From Pseudomonadota bacterium (lineage in GTDB: Bacteria > Pseudomonadota > Alphaproteobacteria > Acetobacterales > Acetobacteraceae), in the NCBI GenBank assembly GCA_021818505.1, contig JAKADX010000003.1, positions 62,001-126,000 on the forward strand: DNA of 64,000 bases, read 5' to 3'. Under the pieces are notes generated by a model that was given only the letters and a program-made list of their open reading frames with translations, did no database searches and was not told the origin of the DNA. Shown in pieces: positions 31,031 to 42,870 of the stretch (within the stretch, counting starts at the first letter, position 1; each line of letters begins with the position of its first letter). The translations under genes and the position numbers were made by a program.

Positions 31031-32266
31031 ATGTCCCAACAGGTCGCCGGCCGCGCCCGGCTGCAATTCCTCGCCGTGTTCGGCCCCGGCCTCGTCGTCA
31101 TGCTGGCCGACACCGATGTCGGCAGCATCATCACCGCCGGGCAGAGCGGGGTGCAGTGGGGCTATCGGCTGCTGCTGCTGCAATTCCTGCTCGTGCCGAT
31201 CCTCTATGTGGTGCAGGAGCTGACGGTGCGGCTCGGCATCTTCACCGGCCGCGGCCATGGCGAACTGATCCGCGACACCTTCGGGCCGGGCTGGGCGTGG
31301 GTGTCGGCGGCCGGGCTGGCGGTGGCGACGGCGGGGGCGCTGCTGACGGAGTTCTCCGGCGTCGCCGGGGTGGGCGAGCTGTTCGGCGTGCCGCGGCAGG
31401 TGACGCTGCCGCTCGCGGCCACGGCGCTGCTGGCCATCGTGATCACCGGCTCCTACCGGCGGGTCGAGCGCGCCGCGATCCTGATCGGCGCGTTCGAGCT
31501 TGCGTTCTTCGGCATCGCCCTGGCGGCCCGGCCCGATCCCGCCACCCTGGCGGCGCAGGCGCTGGATCTGAAGCTGCGCGATCCGGACTACGTCTATCTG
31601 ATCGCCGCCAATATCGGCGCGGTCATCATGCCGTGGATGGTGTTCTATCAGCAATCGGCGATCGCCGACAAACGCCTGCGCCCCGAGCACTTCGCCGCCG
31701 CGCGCTGGGACACCGCGATCGGCGCGCTGGTGACGCAACTCGTCATGGCTGCCGTGCTGGTCGCCGCGGCGGCAACGATCGGCACCGGCGGGCCACAGAC
31801 GACGCTGAACAGTGTCGGCGATCTCAGCCGCGCGCTGACGCCGTTTCTCGGCCCCGACCTCGGGCGCATCGTGTTCGCCGCCGGCGTGCTGGGGGCGGGA
31901 CTGGTGGCGGCGATCGTCGCCTCACTCGCGCTCGCCTGGGGACTGGGCGAGGTGGCGGGCTACCGCCGCTCGCTCGAATACCATCCGTTCGAGGCGCGCT
32001 GGTTCTATGGCGTCTATGCGCTCTGTGTTGCCGGCGGCGCGCTGCTGGTCGGCATCGTCCCCGATCTCGTGTCGCTCAATGTCGGCGTGCAGGTGATGAA
32101 CGCTCTGCTGCTGCCGCTGGTACTCGGGTTCCTGGTGCTGCTGGCGGTCCGCGCGCTGCCGCCATCGGTGCGGCTGCGCGGGGCGTATCTGCGTCTCGTC
32201 GTCGTCGTGTGCGCGCTCACCTGCGCGCTCGGCGTGTGGGGCGGGATCGGCGGGCTGACCCCGTGA
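31031..32266 (+). CDS. Nramp-family divalent metal transporter, atypical helix-1 motif
   Basis: A 411-residue protein with about 11 membrane segments in the Nramp order. Helix 1 begins FGPGLVVMLADTDVGS, where the family usually has DPGN; here residues 29-32 read D-V-G-S, so the metal-binding Asn is Ser. Helix 6 reads IGAVIMPWMVFYQQSA, keeping the Met (M200) before Pro but with Trp in place of the usual His of MPH. Nramp proteins import Mn2+ or Fe2+ with protons, and a branch with altered sites handles other ions. A Fur/Mur-like box upstream supports a transition metal. The exact ion is uncertain. Confidence 0.85.
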   Translation: MSQQVAGRARLQFLAVFGPGLVVMLADTDVGSIITAGQSGVQWGYRLLLLQFLLVPILYVVQELTVRLGIFTGRGHGELIRDTFGPGWAWVSAAGLAVATAGALLTEFSGVAGVGELFGVPRQVTLPLAATALLAIVITGSYRRVERAAILIGAFELAFFGIALAARPDPATLAAQALDLKLRDPDYVYLIAANIGAVIMPWMVFYQQSAIADKRLRPEHFAAARWDTAIGALVTQLVMAAVLVAAAATIGTGGPQTTLNSVGDLSRALTPFLGPDLGRIVFAAGVLGAGLVAAIVASLALAWGLGEVAGYRRSLEYHPFEARWFYGVYALCVAGGALLVGIVPDLVSLNVGVQVMNALLLPLVLGFLVLLAVRALPPSVRLRGAYLRLVVVVCALTCALGVWGGIGGLTP

Positions 32267-32311
32267 TGCAGACTTGACTTTGTTACCCTGGCGGGGTCCT
32301 AGGGCTGCCGC

Positions 32312-33307
32312 ATGACCCTCCCTCGCGCCGGCGTGTTCCTGATCGGCCTCGGCGGTGCCGTTGCCGTAACCTTGGTCGGCTGGATCGGCGCGCGCTCGGT
32401 CGGGCTGAACGTGCTGAGTGCCGGCTGGGCAATTCCGGCCTGTGTTGCCATTCATGCCGGCCAGCTCTGGCTCTCCGCGGTGGCCTGGCGGCGCATCAGC
32501 GGCGGCGGAGTGCCGCGCCTGCGCGCGTGGTTCGCGATACGCTGGATTCGCGAATCGATCAATTCGCTGCTCCCCGTTGCACAGCTCGGCGGCACGCTGG
32601 TGGGCGTGCGATTGCTCGCGCAGCGCGGGCGTGCGGCCGGTCCGGCAGCCGCCGCCGCAACGCTCGATATCAGCATCGAGTCGGTGACGCAGCTGCTGTT
32701 CACCCTGGCCGGCATCGCGGCGCTCGTCGCACTGACCGGACGCGGCGCGTGGCAGCCCTGGATCGTCGGCGCGGTGCTGCTGATGGCCTGTGCCTCCTGC
32801 GGCTTCCTGCTGGCGCAGCGCGCTGGCCTGCTGCGGCTGCTGGAGGCGCTGCTGCAACGCGCGCGCCGGCTGGTCCCCGCCCTGCCGGCGGGGATGCTGC
32901 ACGGGCTCCATGCCGAACTGATGCGCCGCCATCGCGATCCGGCCGCACTCGCCGCCGCGGCGGCGCTGCATCTGTTGGCCTGGGGCCTGGGGGTCGCGGA
33001 GACGTGGCTCGCGCTGCTGGCGATGGACGCGCGCACCGGCGTGCTGGCCGCGCTGGTGATCGAGAGTCTCGGCATGGCGGCGCGCAGCGCCGGCTTCGCG
33101 GTGCCCGGCGCGCTCGGCGTACAGGAAGGCGGGTTCGTGTTGGCCGGCGGCCTGGTCGGCCTGCCGCCCGATGCGGCGGTGGCGCTGTCGATGGTCAAGC
33201 GCGCGCGCGAACTGCTGGTGGGCGTCCCCGGCCTGCTCGTCTGGCAATGGCACGAGGGGCGCGACATGCTCCGCCGCGCCGCCTCGGTCGCGCCGGTGCG
33301 GCCCTAG
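32312..33307 (+). CDS. hpnL: HpnL-like hopanoid-associated membrane protein
   Basis: A 331-residue multi-pass membrane protein of the lysylphosphatidylglycerol synthase/flippase-like group. The segment RWIRESINSLLPVAQLGGTLVGVRLL (about 73-98) and the later GALGVQEGGFVLAG match the HpnL branch found with hopanoid genes. Its exact activity is not established. It lies about 20 kb from the main hpn cluster, 45 bp downstream of the Nramp-type gene. The call rests on recognition of the conserved segments. Confidence 0.75.
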   Translation: MTLPRAGVFLIGLGGAVAVTLVGWIGARSVGLNVLSAGWAIPACVAIHAGQLWLSAVAWRRISGGGVPRLRAWFAIRWIRESINSLLPVAQLGGTLVGVRLLAQRGRAAGPAAAAATLDISIESVTQLLFTLAGIAALVALTGRGAWQPWIVGAVLLMACASCGFLLAQRAGLLRLLEALLQRARRLVPALPAGMLHGLHAELMRRHRDPAALAAAAALHLLAWGLGVAETWLALLAMDARTGVLAALVIESLGMAARSAGFAVPGALGVQEGGFVLAGGLVGLPPDAAVALSMVKRARELLVGVPGLLVWQWHEGRDMLRRAASVAPVRP

Positions 33308-33319
33308 GCGCGGTCGCGA

Positions 33320-33886
33320 TCAGAACAGCGCGTCGAAGATCGTCTTCGGCTTGCTCTTCACCACCGGCGTGTCGCCCGTCTCCGGGCTGCGGCCGAGGGC
33401 AGCGTTCTCGCGCAGGCGCTCGGCTTCCTTCTGCGGATCGACGACGACGCCCGGCGGCGGCGGCGACTTCCAGAACATCAGCCGGTCGGTGAGCGAGGTA
33501 TCGCTTGCCTCCTTCGCCGCCTCGGCATCGACCTCGCGGCGGATGTTGGGGGGCGCGGGCGGCCCGGCCGCGGCGATCAGGGCTTCCTGACCGGGGCTGC
33601 CGGCGCCGGTCGGCGACGAGGCGGGCTGGGTCAGCGCCGCCTGCGGCACCAGCGCCGACTCGGCGGCGGCGGTCGCGGTCTGTTGCTGTGGGCGCGGCGC
33701 CCCCGGCGCCGGCGGGCGCAGCGTGAAATCAGGCGGCACCGACAGCGGCGGCTGCGTCGTCACCACGAACTCGTCGGGCGCCTCGCGGATCAGGCCGAAA
33801 TTGCGTTGCAGGTCCTCCCGCCCGCAGGCGGTGACCGCCAGCGCGCAGCCGGTCAAGGCGATCAGGGAAAGATGCGCATTCCGCAT
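33320..33886 (-). CDS. DUF3035-type predicted lipoprotein
   Basis: A 188-residue protein with a lipoprotein signal (hydrophobic stretch, then AVTAC with Cys21). Next come a conserved-looking block DLQRNFGLIREAPDEFVVTTQPPLSVPPDF and a Pro/Ala/Gln-rich low-complexity middle. The C-terminus is charged. This is the layout of DUF3035 proteins, whose role is unknown. It is the last gene of the maoC-ribF-ileS-lspA run, directly after the signal peptidase that would process it. Confidence 0.82.
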   Translation of the reverse strand: MRNAHLSLIALTGCALAVTACGREDLQRNFGLIREAPDEFVVTTQPPLSVPPDFTLRPPAPGAPRPQQQTATAAAESALVPQAALTQPASSPTGAGSPGQEALIAAAGPPAPPNIRREVDAEAAKEASDTSLTDRLMFWKSPPPPGVVVDPQKEAERLRENAALGRSPETGDTPVVKSKPKTIFDALF

Positions 33887-33897
33887 GGTGGCGGTTA

Positions 33898-34404
33898 TTA
33901 GACCCGGTCCCCGGCGCCCGCAAGGCGGCCATCGTGGCGACGCATGCCGTCCACGATCAGCGCGGCGACGCCGCAGACGATCGCGGCGTCGGCGATGTTG
34001 AAGACGTACCAGGACCAGCCGAAGGCGTGGGCATGAATGAAATCCACCACCGCGCCGAAGCGCAGCCGGTCGATGACGTTGCCGACCGCGCCGCCGGCGA
34101 TGGCGCCGAGCGACAGGGCGACCATGCGCCGCTCCGCCCGCCGCAGCCACAGGCCGAGCAGCGCCACGATGACCAGCGCGCCCGCGACCAGCAGCGGCGC
34201 CGACCACGGTGCGGCGGAATTCAGCAAGCCGAAGGTGACGCCACGGTTCCACACCATCGTCAGGTTCAGCACAGGCAGCAGCCGCACGCTGCCCAGCGCC
34301 GGAAGATCGAGCCCGTGCAGCACCCACCACTTGCTTGCCTGATCCGCCGCAAGGACCACGGCACCGGAGGCGATGCCGAGCAGCGTGAGGCCGTTGCGGG
34401 TCAC
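33898..34404 (-). CDS. lspA: Lipoprotein signal peptidase (signal peptidase II)
   Basis: Membrane aspartic protease that removes signal peptides from lipidated prolipoproteins. The 168 residues keep both catalytic motifs: GNVIDRLRFGAVVDFI and FNIADAAI, plus DQASKWW near the N-terminus. The start is GTG at 34404, 16 bp after ileS. The frame is open further upstream but that part is Arg/Cys-rich and overlaps ileS. The order ribF-ileS-lspA is widespread in proteobacteria. Confidence 0.95.
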   Translation of the reverse strand: MTRNGLTLLGIASGAVVLAADQASKWWVLHGLDLPALGSVRLLPVLNLTMVWNRGVTFGLLNSAAPWSAPLLVAGALVIVALLGLWLRRAERRMVALSLGAIAGGAVGNVIDRLRFGAVVDFIHAHAFGWSWYVFNIADAAIVCGVAALIVDGMRRHDGRLAGAGDRV

Positions 34405-34420
34405 GAACCCTCGCCCCGCG

Positions 34421-37249
34421 TCACGCCGCTGCCCGGCACACCAGCCCCGACTCGACCGCGTCCGCACAGCGCAGGCACAGCGCCGGATGCGCGGCAACCT
34501 GCCCGACCTCCGGCAGCACGCGCCAGCAGCGGGCGCATTTCTCGCCGCCGGCCCGCGCGAAGGCGACGGCCACGCCGGTCATGTCGGGGTGGCGGAATGC
34601 GTCCGGCGGCGGCGGCGCGGTGGACACCGTCAGCTCCGACACGATCGCCAGCTCCGCCCATTCCGCCGCCGACAGAAGCGCGGCGTGCTCCGCCGGCAGG
34701 TGCAGCACCACGGCGGCCTGCAATGAGGCACCGATCGCGCCATCGGCGCGCGCACGCTCCAGGCAGGCAGTGATGACGCGGCGGATGTCGCGGATCGTCG
34801 CCCAGCGCAGCGCCAGCGCCTCGTCCTGCCAGCGGTCCGGCACCTCGGGGAAATCCTGCAGATGCACGCACGCATCCTCGCCAAAGCGGGCGATCCATGC
34901 CTCGTCGGCGGTGAAGGCCAGCACCGGCGCGAGCCACGTCGTCAGGCAGCGGTGCAGATGATCCAGCACCGTGCGCACCGCGCGGCGCCGTACGCTGTCG
35001 GGCCGGTCGCAATAGAGCGCGTCCTTGCGCACATCGAAGTAGAATGCCGAAAGGTCGGCGGCGCAGAACGCGTGCAGCGCCGGATAGACGCCGGTCCAGT
35101 CATGCGTCTCGACGGCCGCCCTGATCTGCGCGTCGAACTCGCCAAGCCGGTGGAGCACCCAGCGTTCCAGCTCCGGCATCTCCGCCTCGGGCAGCGTCTC
35201 GGACGGCGCGAAGCCGGCCAGCCCGCCGAGCAGCCAGCGCAGCGTATTGCGCAGGCGGCGGTAAAGCTCCGCCTGCTGCTTGAGGATTTCCGGGCCGATG
35301 CGCTGGTCCTCGGTGACATCGGTATTCATCACCCACAGCCGCAGGATGTCGGCGCCGTATTGCTTCTCGACCTCCTGGGGTGCCACGACGTTGCCGAGCG
35401 ACTTGGACATCTTGCGGCCCTGCTCGTCCATCGTGAAGCCGTGCGTCAGCACCGCCTTGAACGGGGCGCGCCCGCGCGTGCCCACGGATTCCAGCAATGA
35501 AGAATGGAACCAACCGCGATGCTGGTCGGAACCTTCCAGATACAGGTCCGCCGGCCAGGGCATCCCGCGATCCTCAAGCACGAAGGCATGGGTCGAACCG
35601 CTCTCGAACCATACATCGACGATGTCGCGCACCTGCTCGTAGTCGTCGGGATTGCGGCCGGGGCCGAGGAAGCGTTCGGGCGGGGAGGTGTACCAGGCAT
35701 CCGCGCCCTCCTCGCGGAACGCGGCAACGATACGCTCCATCACTGCGGGATCGCGCAGCGGCTCGCCGCTGGCGCGATGCACGAACACCGCGATCGGCAC
35801 GCCCCAGGCGCGTTGGCGGGAGACGCACCAGTCCGGCCGCGCGGCAACCATCGCGCCGATGCGGTTGCGGCCGGCATCGGGGACAAAATCGGTGTCGGCA
35901 ATCGCCTGCAAGGCTCGCTCGCGGATCTTCTCCGGCCCGTCCATGCGGATGAACCATTGCGGCGTGGCGCGGAAGATCAGCGGCGCCTTCGAGCGCCAGG
36001 AATGCGGATAGGAATGCGTGATCTGGCCGCGCGCCAGCAGCATTCTTTCCGCATCCAGCGCCGCGCAGACCGGCTCCGCCGCTTTGTACACGTGCAGGCC
36101 GGCGAACAGCGGCACCCAGGCATTGAACGTGCCGTCCGGCCCGACTGTGTCAGGAACCTCCAAGTTGTGCGCCTGGCCGAGCGAAAAATCCTCCTCGCCG
36201 TGACCGGGGGCGGTGTGAACGAATCCGGTGCCGGCCTCGGTGGTCACGTGCTCGCCCGGCAGCATCGGCACGTCGAAGTCATAGCCGCAGCCCCGCAGCG
36301 GATGCGCGCAGACCATGCCGACCAGATCAGCGCCTTTTTCGACGCGCAGGACGTGGTGCGTGGCCACTCCCGCCGCCACGCAGAACTGCGGCAGCAGCGC
36401 GAGTGCCACGAGCACGATCTCGCCCGGACGCGCGCGGCTGCCCGCGTCCGCCTGATCGATGCGCACCACGGCGTAGTCGATGGCATCGCCGCAGGCGACG
36501 GCGCGGTTGCCGGGAATCGTCCAGGCCGTCGTCGTCCAGATCACCACCGAGGCGCCGACGAGATCGGGGTCCGGCGCACTGACCACCGGGAACCGAACAA
36601 AGATCGCCGTGCTGGTGTGGTCGTGGTATTCGATTTCCGCTTCCGCCAGCGCGGTCTTTTCCACCGGCGACCACATCACCGGCCGCAGCCCGCGATACAG
36701 CGCGCCGTTGAGCAGGAATTTTCCGATCTCGTTGGCGATGGCGGCTTCCGACGGCAAATCCATCGTGGCGTAGCGATGCTCCCAGTCGCCGAGCACGCCG
36801 AGGCGCTGGAATTCCAGCGACTGCACGCCCATCCAGTGCTGCGCGTAGGCGCGGCACTCGGCGCGGAACTGCAGCACCGGCACGGCGTCCTTGTCGCGGC
36901 CGGATTTGCGGTACTCCTCCTCGATGCGCCACTCGATCGGCAGGCCGTGGCAGTCCCAGCCGGGGACGTACTCGGCGTCGTAGCCGGCCATCTGGCGGGC
37001 ACGGTTGACCACGTCCTTGAGGATCTTGTTGAGGGCGGTGCCGATATGCAGGTGCCCGTTGGCGTAGGGCGGGCCGTCATGCAGGATGAATTTCGGCCGC
37101 CCGCGCGACTGCTCGCGCAGCCGCCTGAACAGCTCCATCCCGCGCCAGCGCGCCAGCAGCTCCGGCTCGCGCCTGGGCAGCTCGCCGCGCATGGGAAAGC
37201 CGGTGGTCGGCAGGAACACCGTGTCGCGATAGTCGGTCCGCTCGCTCAT
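34421..37249 (-). CDS. ileS: Isoleucyl-tRNA synthetase
   Basis: Class I synthetase of 942 residues. It contains [16 protein letters not shown] (HIGH motif as HIGT), a large editing domain, [10 protein letters not shown], and a C-terminal zinc-binding segment with [10 protein letters not shown] and CLRCAD. Length and motifs are typical of bacterial-type IleS. It is 8 bp downstream of ribF and 16 bp upstream of lspA. Confidence 0.97.
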   Translation of the reverse strand: MSERTDYRDTVFLPTTGFPMRGELPRREPELLARWRGMELFRRLREQSRGRPKFILHDGPPYANGHLHIGTALNKILKDVVNRARQMAGYDAEYVPGWDCHGLPIEWRIEEEYRKSGRDKDAVPVLQFRAECRAYAQHWMGVQSLEFQRLGVLGDWEHRYATMDLPSEAAIANEIGKFLLNGALYRGLRPVMWSPVEKTALAEAEIEYHDHTSTAIFVRFPVVSAPDPDLVGASVVIWTTTAWTIPGNRAVACGDAIDYAVVRIDQADAGSRARPGEIVLVALALLPQFCVAAGVATHHVLRVEKGADLVGMVCAHPLRGCGYDFDVPMLPGEHVTTEAGTGFVHTAPGHGEEDFSLGQAHNLEVPDTVGPDGTFNAWVPLFAGLHVYKAAEPVCAALDAERMLLARGQITHSYPHSWRSKAPLIFRATPQWFIRMDGPEKIRERALQAIADTDFVPDAGRNRIGAMVAARPDWCVSRQRAWGVPIAVFVHRASGEPLRDPAVMERIVAAFREEGADAWYTSPPERFLGPGRNPDDYEQVRDIVDVWFESGSTHAFVLEDRGMPWPADLYLEGSDQHRGWFHSSLLESVGTRGRAPFKAVLTHGFTMDEQGRKMSKSLGNVVAPQEVEKQYGADILRLWVMNTDVTEDQRIGPEILKQQAELYRRLRNTLRWLLGGLAGFAPSETLPEAEMPELERWVLHRLGEFDAQIRAAVETHDWTGVYPALHAFCAADLSAFYFDVRKDALYCDRPDSVRRRAVRTVLDHLHRCLTTWLAPVLAFTADEAWIARFGEDACVHLQDFPEVPDRWQDEALALRWATIRDIRRVITACLERARADGAIGASLQAAVVLHLPAEHAALLSAAEWAELAIVSELTVSTAPPPPDAFRHPDMTGVAVAFARAGGEKCARCWRVLPEVGQVAAHPALCLRCADAVESGLVCRAAA

Positions 37250-37257
37250 GCGCGCCT

Positions 37258-38199
37258 CTATGGGGAGCCGCGTGGCAGGCGGTCAAGCAGGTCGCGGGCG
37301 GCGGCGGCGTCCTGCGCGATCTGCGCGCGCAGCGCCTCCAGCCCCGCGAAGCGCCGCTCGGGCCGCAGAAAGGCGTGCAGGGCGACGGCCAGCTCGGCGC
37401 CATAGAGATCGGCGGCGAAGTCGAACAGATGCACTTCCAGCCGGCTCTCGGTGCCCGCGCTGACGGTCGGGCGGCGGCCGATATTGGCGACCCCGCTGCG
37501 CACCGATCCGTCCGGCAACCGCGCGGTCACCGCATAGACCCCGCGCGCCGGCTCCAGGTGCCGGCCCAACGGGATGTTGGCGGTGGGGAAACCGATGGTG
37601 CGCCCGCGCGCGTCGCCGTGCGCGACCGTGCCCACGATCGACCATGGCCGGCCGAGCAGGGCGGTGGCGCGCTCGGGATAGCCGTCCTGGAGCACGCGGC
37701 GGATCGTGCTGGAGGAGATCGGGCCGCTGGCGTCGCCGAACGGCGTGGCCACGGTCAGGCCGATGCCCAGCGCCTCGGCGCGCGCGGCCAGGAAGGCCAC
37801 GTCGCCGCCCCGGCGATGGCCGAACGCGAAGTCAGGGCCGCAGACCAGGTGCTTGGCGCTGATGCCGTCGTGCAGCACCTCGGAGACGAAGCGGGCCGCC
37901 GTGATCTCGCTGAAGGCGGCATCGAAGGGCAGCTCATAGAGCAGATCTACCCCGAGCGCGGCCAGCGCCGCTGCCCTCTCGCCCGACAGCGTCAGGCGGA
38001 ACGGCGGGTCGTCGGGGCGAAAGAACTCGCGCGGATGCGGCTCGAAAGTCAGCACCGCGCGCGGGGCGTCGGGGCGGGCGGCATGGGCGGTGCGCAGAAC
38101 ATGGGCGTGGCCAAGATGCACGCCGTCGAAATTGCCCAGCGCCACGGTGCCGCCACGGGCGGCGTCGGGCAGGCCGCGCCAGTCCCGCAGCACGCGCAT
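37258..38199 (-). CDS. ribF: Bifunctional riboflavin kinase / FAD synthetase
   Basis: Makes FMN and then FAD from riboflavin. The 313 residues have an N-terminal nucleotidyltransferase domain ([14 protein letters not shown], about 22-35, and SSSTIRR about 150) and a C-terminal flavokinase domain ([14 protein letters not shown], then the NIGRRPTV motif). The ATG at 38199 gives the normal length; the frame stays open far upstream through the maoC region. It is 2 bp after maoC and 8 bp before ileS. Confidence 0.96.
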   Translation of the reverse strand: MRVLRDWRGLPDAARGGTVALGNFDGVHLGHAHVLRTAHAARPDAPRAVLTFEPHPREFFRPDDPPFRLTLSGERAAALAALGVDLLYELPFDAAFSEITAARFVSEVLHDGISAKHLVCGPDFAFGHRRGGDVAFLAARAEALGIGLTVATPFGDASGPISSSTIRRVLQDGYPERATALLGRPWSIVGTVAHGDARGRTIGFPTANIPLGRHLEPARGVYAVTARLPDGSVRSGVANIGRRPTVSAGTESRLEVHLFDFAADLYGAELAVALHAFLRPERRFAGLEALRAQIAQDAAAARDLLDRLPRGSP

Positions 38200-38201
38200 C
38201 G

Positions 38202-38639
38202 TCAGGCGGCGGCGGCGGCGGCGCGGGAGGGCGGGATCACCACCGCCTCGCCCTCGATCACCGGCTTGCCGGCGACGGTGCAGACGGTGCGCAACGTCGC
38301 CCGCTTGCGCACGGGATCCAGCGCCGTCACCTCGACCGTCGCGGTCACCGTATCGCCGATCCTGACCGGCGCCCGGAAGCGCAGCGTCTGGCTCAGATAG
38401 ACGGTGCCGGGGCCGGGCAGCTTGGTGCCCAGCACCGCGCTGATCAGGCCCGCCGACAGCATCCCGTGGGCGATCCGTTCCTTGAAGATCGTGCCAGCCG
38501 CCGCCTCGGCGTGGATATGCACCGGGTTGGTGTCCGTACTGACCGCCGAGAACATCAGGATATCCGCCTCGGTGATGGTCTTCCCGGTGCTGGCGGTGTC
38601 GCCGGGCTTGAGGTCCTCGAAGCTGAGGCCGTCGAACAT
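38202..38639 (-). CDS. MaoC-family dehydratase
   Basis: A 145-residue hot-dog-fold protein with the hydratase 2 motif DTNPVHIHAEAA (Asp and His catalytic pair) and FKERIAHGMLSAGLISAVLG. R-specific enoyl-CoA hydratases of this group interconvert enoyl- and 3-hydroxyacyl-CoA. It ends in a poly-Ala tail. It is the first gene of the run leading into ribF-ileS-lspA, an unexpected partner for those genes that may only share a promoter. Confidence 0.9.
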   Translation of the reverse strand: MFDGLSFEDLKPGDTASTGKTITEADILMFSAVSTDTNPVHIHAEAAAGTIFKERIAHGMLSAGLISAVLGTKLPGPGTVYLSQTLRFRAPVRIGDTVTATVEVTALDPVRKRATLRTVCTVAGKPVIEGEAVVIPPSRAAAAAA

Positions 38640-38756
38640 GCGCGCGCTCCTGTGCGGTGCAACATAAACTTCCACCCTCGCAGCGACGCCGTCCAGCCTC
38701 TTGCACCTGCACGAAGTGCGGCGGAGAACGGCGCCCGCTGCAAGGGGAGCGGGTTG

Positions 38757-39503
38757 ATGGCGGAGGCGATCGAACAGGTGGCGGCACTGCTGCGCGCCGC
38801 ACGACAGGGCACCGGACCGCTGCTCGCGGCCCTGCCTGAGGCGCTGCGGCCGGCCAACCTCGCCGCCGCTCACGCAATCCAGCATATCGCGGCGGCCGGC
38901 GCTGACATCGGCGGCTGGAAGGTTGGGCTGCTCGGCGCCGACAAACAGTTCTTCTGCGCCCCGATGCCCCAGTCCGGCCTGCATGGCAGCCCTGCGCGGC
39001 TGCCGCGCGGGCGAATGCGCGGTATCGAGGCGGAAGTGGCCTTCCGCCTCGCCCGCGACCTGCCGCCGCGCGCGGCACCCTACACGCGCGCCGAGGTAAT
39101 GGCGGCGCTGGCCACCGCGCACCCGGCGATCGAGGTGCTGGAATCGGCCTATCGCGACCCCGATGCGGTCGATCCGTGGAGCAACCTCGCCGATTCGATG
39201 ATGCATGGCGGCTTCGTCCACGGCCCCGGCGTCGCGGCGTGGCAGGGGCTGGACTTCGCCGCCATGACGGTGACGCAGACGATCGACGACGCCGTGATGC
39301 AGCGCACCGGCAATCCGGCCGGCGACATGATCCGCCTCGTCGAATGGCTGGCCAATGACGGCAGCCACTGGGCGGGCGGGCTGCGCGCCGGGCAGATCGT
39401 CACCTGCGGCTCCTGGACCGGCAAGACCTGGGCGCCGGCAGGTGCCTCGGTGCGCGTCGCCTTTGCCGGCCTCGGCGACGCGACGCTGGCCTTCTCGGCG
39501 TGA
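38757..39503 (+). CDS. 2-keto-4-pentenoate hydratase-like (fumarylacetoacetase superfamily) protein
   Basis: A 248-residue protein of the MhpD/DmpE type. GGWKVGLLGADKQFFCAP, MRGIEAEVAFRLARDLPP (the E-x-E metal ligands) and HPAIEVLESAY match the family, which adds water to 2-hydroxypenta-2,4-dienoate-like acids in aromatic meta-cleavage. No other aromatic-degradation genes are nearby, so the substrate is open. A purine-rich AAGGGGAG precedes the ATG. Its stop overlaps the next start (GTGA). Confidence 0.85.
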   Translation: MAEAIEQVAALLRAARQGTGPLLAALPEALRPANLAAAHAIQHIAAAGADIGGWKVGLLGADKQFFCAPMPQSGLHGSPARLPRGRMRGIEAEVAFRLARDLPPRAAPYTRAEVMAALATAHPAIEVLESAYRDPDAVDPWSNLADSMMHGGFVHGPGVAAWQGLDFAAMTVTQTIDDAVMQRTGNPAGDMIRLVEWLANDGSHWAGGLRAGQIVTCGSWTGKTWAPAGASVRVAFAGLGDATLAFSA

Positions 39504-40201
39504 ACACGCTCACCGGACGGGTGGCGCTCGTCACCGGCGCCAGCCGCGGCATCGGTCGGGCGGCAGCGATCGAGCTGGCGCGGCGCGGCGCGCGGGTGGT
39601 GATCACCGCGCGCACCCAGGGCGGGCTGGAGGAAACCGACGACGCGATCCGCGCCGTCGGCGGGGCGGCAACGCTGCTGCCGCTCGACCTGATGGACGGC
39701 GCGGCGGTGGACCGGCTCGGCCCCAGCCTGTACGAGCGGTTCCGGCGCCTGGACATCCTGGTGGGCAATGCCGGCGCGCTCGGCGTGCTGACGCCGGTGC
39801 CGCACATCCAGGACCGCGACTGGGCGGAGGTGGTGGGCGTGAACCTCTCCGCCGGCCTGCACCTGATCCGCACCTGCGCGCCGCTGCTGCTCGCCGCCGA
39901 GGCCGGTCGGGCGGTGTTCGTCACCAGCGGCATCGTGCGCCGCCCGGCCGCCTACTGGGGCGCTTACGGCGCGACCAAGGCGGCGCTGGAGCACCTGGTG
40001 CTGACCTGGGCGGAGGAGACGCGGCGGACGCGCCTGCGCGTCAACCTGTTCGACCCCGGCGTGGTCGCCACCCGCCTGCGCGCCGCCGCCATGCTCGGCG
40101 AGGATGCCGCGACGCTGGCGCGGCCGGAGGACGTAGCGCCGGCGCTGGCCGACCTGTGCGAGGCGGGCGAGACGCGGCATGGGGAAGTGGTGCGGCGGTA
40201 A
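39500..40201 (+). CDS. Short-chain dehydrogenase/reductase with complete active site
   Basis: A 233-residue SDR. It has the NAD(P)-binding TGASRGIGRAAA near the N-terminus, NAGALG, a catalytic Ser in VTSG and an intact YGATK. The start is GTG at 39500, overlapping the hydratase stop by 4 bp, so the two are translationally coupled and may act in one pathway. It ends flush against the PTS EI gene on the opposite strand with no gap. Confidence 0.9.
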   Translation: MNTLTGRVALVTGASRGIGRAAAIELARRGARVVITARTQGGLEETDDAIRAVGGAATLLPLDLMDGAAVDRLGPSLYERFRRLDILVGNAGALGVLTPVPHIQDRDWAEVVGVNLSAGLHLIRTCAPLLLAAEAGRAVFVTSGIVRRPAAYWGAYGATKAALEHLVLTWAEETRRTRLRVNLFDPGVVATRLRAAAMLGEDAATLARPEDVAPALADLCEAGETRHGEVVRR

Positions 40202-42041
<1,840 letters not shown>

Positions 42042-42055
<14 letters not shown>

Positions 42056-42356
42056 GGAACCCGGCCTCGACGAGGGCCGCGAGCGCCTCCAGCGCCTCCT
42101 TCGCGTCCCAGCCTTCGGCGCGCAGTTCGATCGCGGAACCCTGGCCTGCTCCGAGCATCATCAGGCCCATGATAGAGCGGGCGGAGACGGATTGCCCGTC
42201 CTTCAGCACCTCGACGGCGGCGCCGAAACGCTCCGCGACGGCGACGAACTTGGCAGCCGCCCGCGCGTGCAGGCCGCGCAGGTTGGGGATGGTGACGGTG
42301 CGGGTCAGGACGGGCGCGGCTGCCGGCTGGCCGGGTGCCTCGCCGGCCCCGCTCAT
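42042..42356 (-). CDS. ptsH: Phosphocarrier protein HPr
   Basis: A 104-residue HPr with the active-site motif NLRGLHARAAAKF (H30) and the regulatory serine in ARSIMGLMML (S61), the site phosphorylated by HPr kinase. An N-terminal extension of about 15 residues precedes the domain. It lies between EIIA (4-bp ATGA overlap) and EI (14-bp overlap). The conserved Ser fits the presence of hprK in the same cluster. Confidence 0.94.
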
Positions 42357-42862
42357 CCGGCGGCGCCGCGCAGCTTGCTGCCGTTGACGGCGCCCACCGG
42401 CGCGGCGGCAGCGGCAGCGGCCGAGGGAGAAGCTTCGCCGTTCACCCCGTCTTCCGCCAGCCGGCAATGCGGCAGCACGTGGGAGGCGGCGGCGATGTAT
42501 TTGCGACCGGCGGTCTGCGCGCAATCGACCGCGTCGGCGAGCGGCTGGTTGGAGCGCACCTTCGCCAGCTTGACCAGCATCGGCAGATTGACGCCGGCAA
42601 TCACCTCGACGTTCCGGCCGTCCATCTGCGAGATGGCAAGGTTGCTCGGCGTGCCGCCGAACATGTCGGTCAGCAGCACCACGCCGTCGCCGGTGTCCAC
42701 CTGGTCAATGCATCTGTGGATTTCGGCCCGTCTTCCCTCCATGTCGTCGTCCGGACCGATGCAGACGGTACAGACATTCCGCTGCGAGCCGACGACATGC
42801 TCCATGGCGGCCCGCAATTCCTCCGCGAGCCGACCATGCGTGACGAGCACCAGACCGATCAT
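42353..42862 (-). CDS. PTS EIIA component of the mannose family (regulatory)
   Basis: A 169-residue protein whose first 130 residues match the EIIA-Man fold. It begins MIGLVLVTHGRLAEEL, with phosphorylatable H9, and contains VVLLTDMFGGTPSNLA. The last about 35 residues are an Ala-rich, probably flexible tail not needed by the fold. No EIIB/C/D partners are present, as in other alphaproteobacterial regulatory PTS clusters. It starts 8 bp after rapZ. The frame is open upstream, but that segment is antisense-like and Arg-rich. Confidence 0.92.
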   Translation of the reverse strand: MIGLVLVTHGRLAEELRAAMEHVVGSQRNVCTVCIGPDDDMEGRRAEIHRCIDQVDTGDGVVLLTDMFGGTPSNLAISQMDGRNVEVIAGVNLPMLVKLAKVRSNQPLADAVDCAQTAGRKYIAAASHVLPHCRLAEDGVNGEASPSAAAAAAAPVGAVNGSKLRGAAG

Positions 42863-42870
42863 GACAGGTC

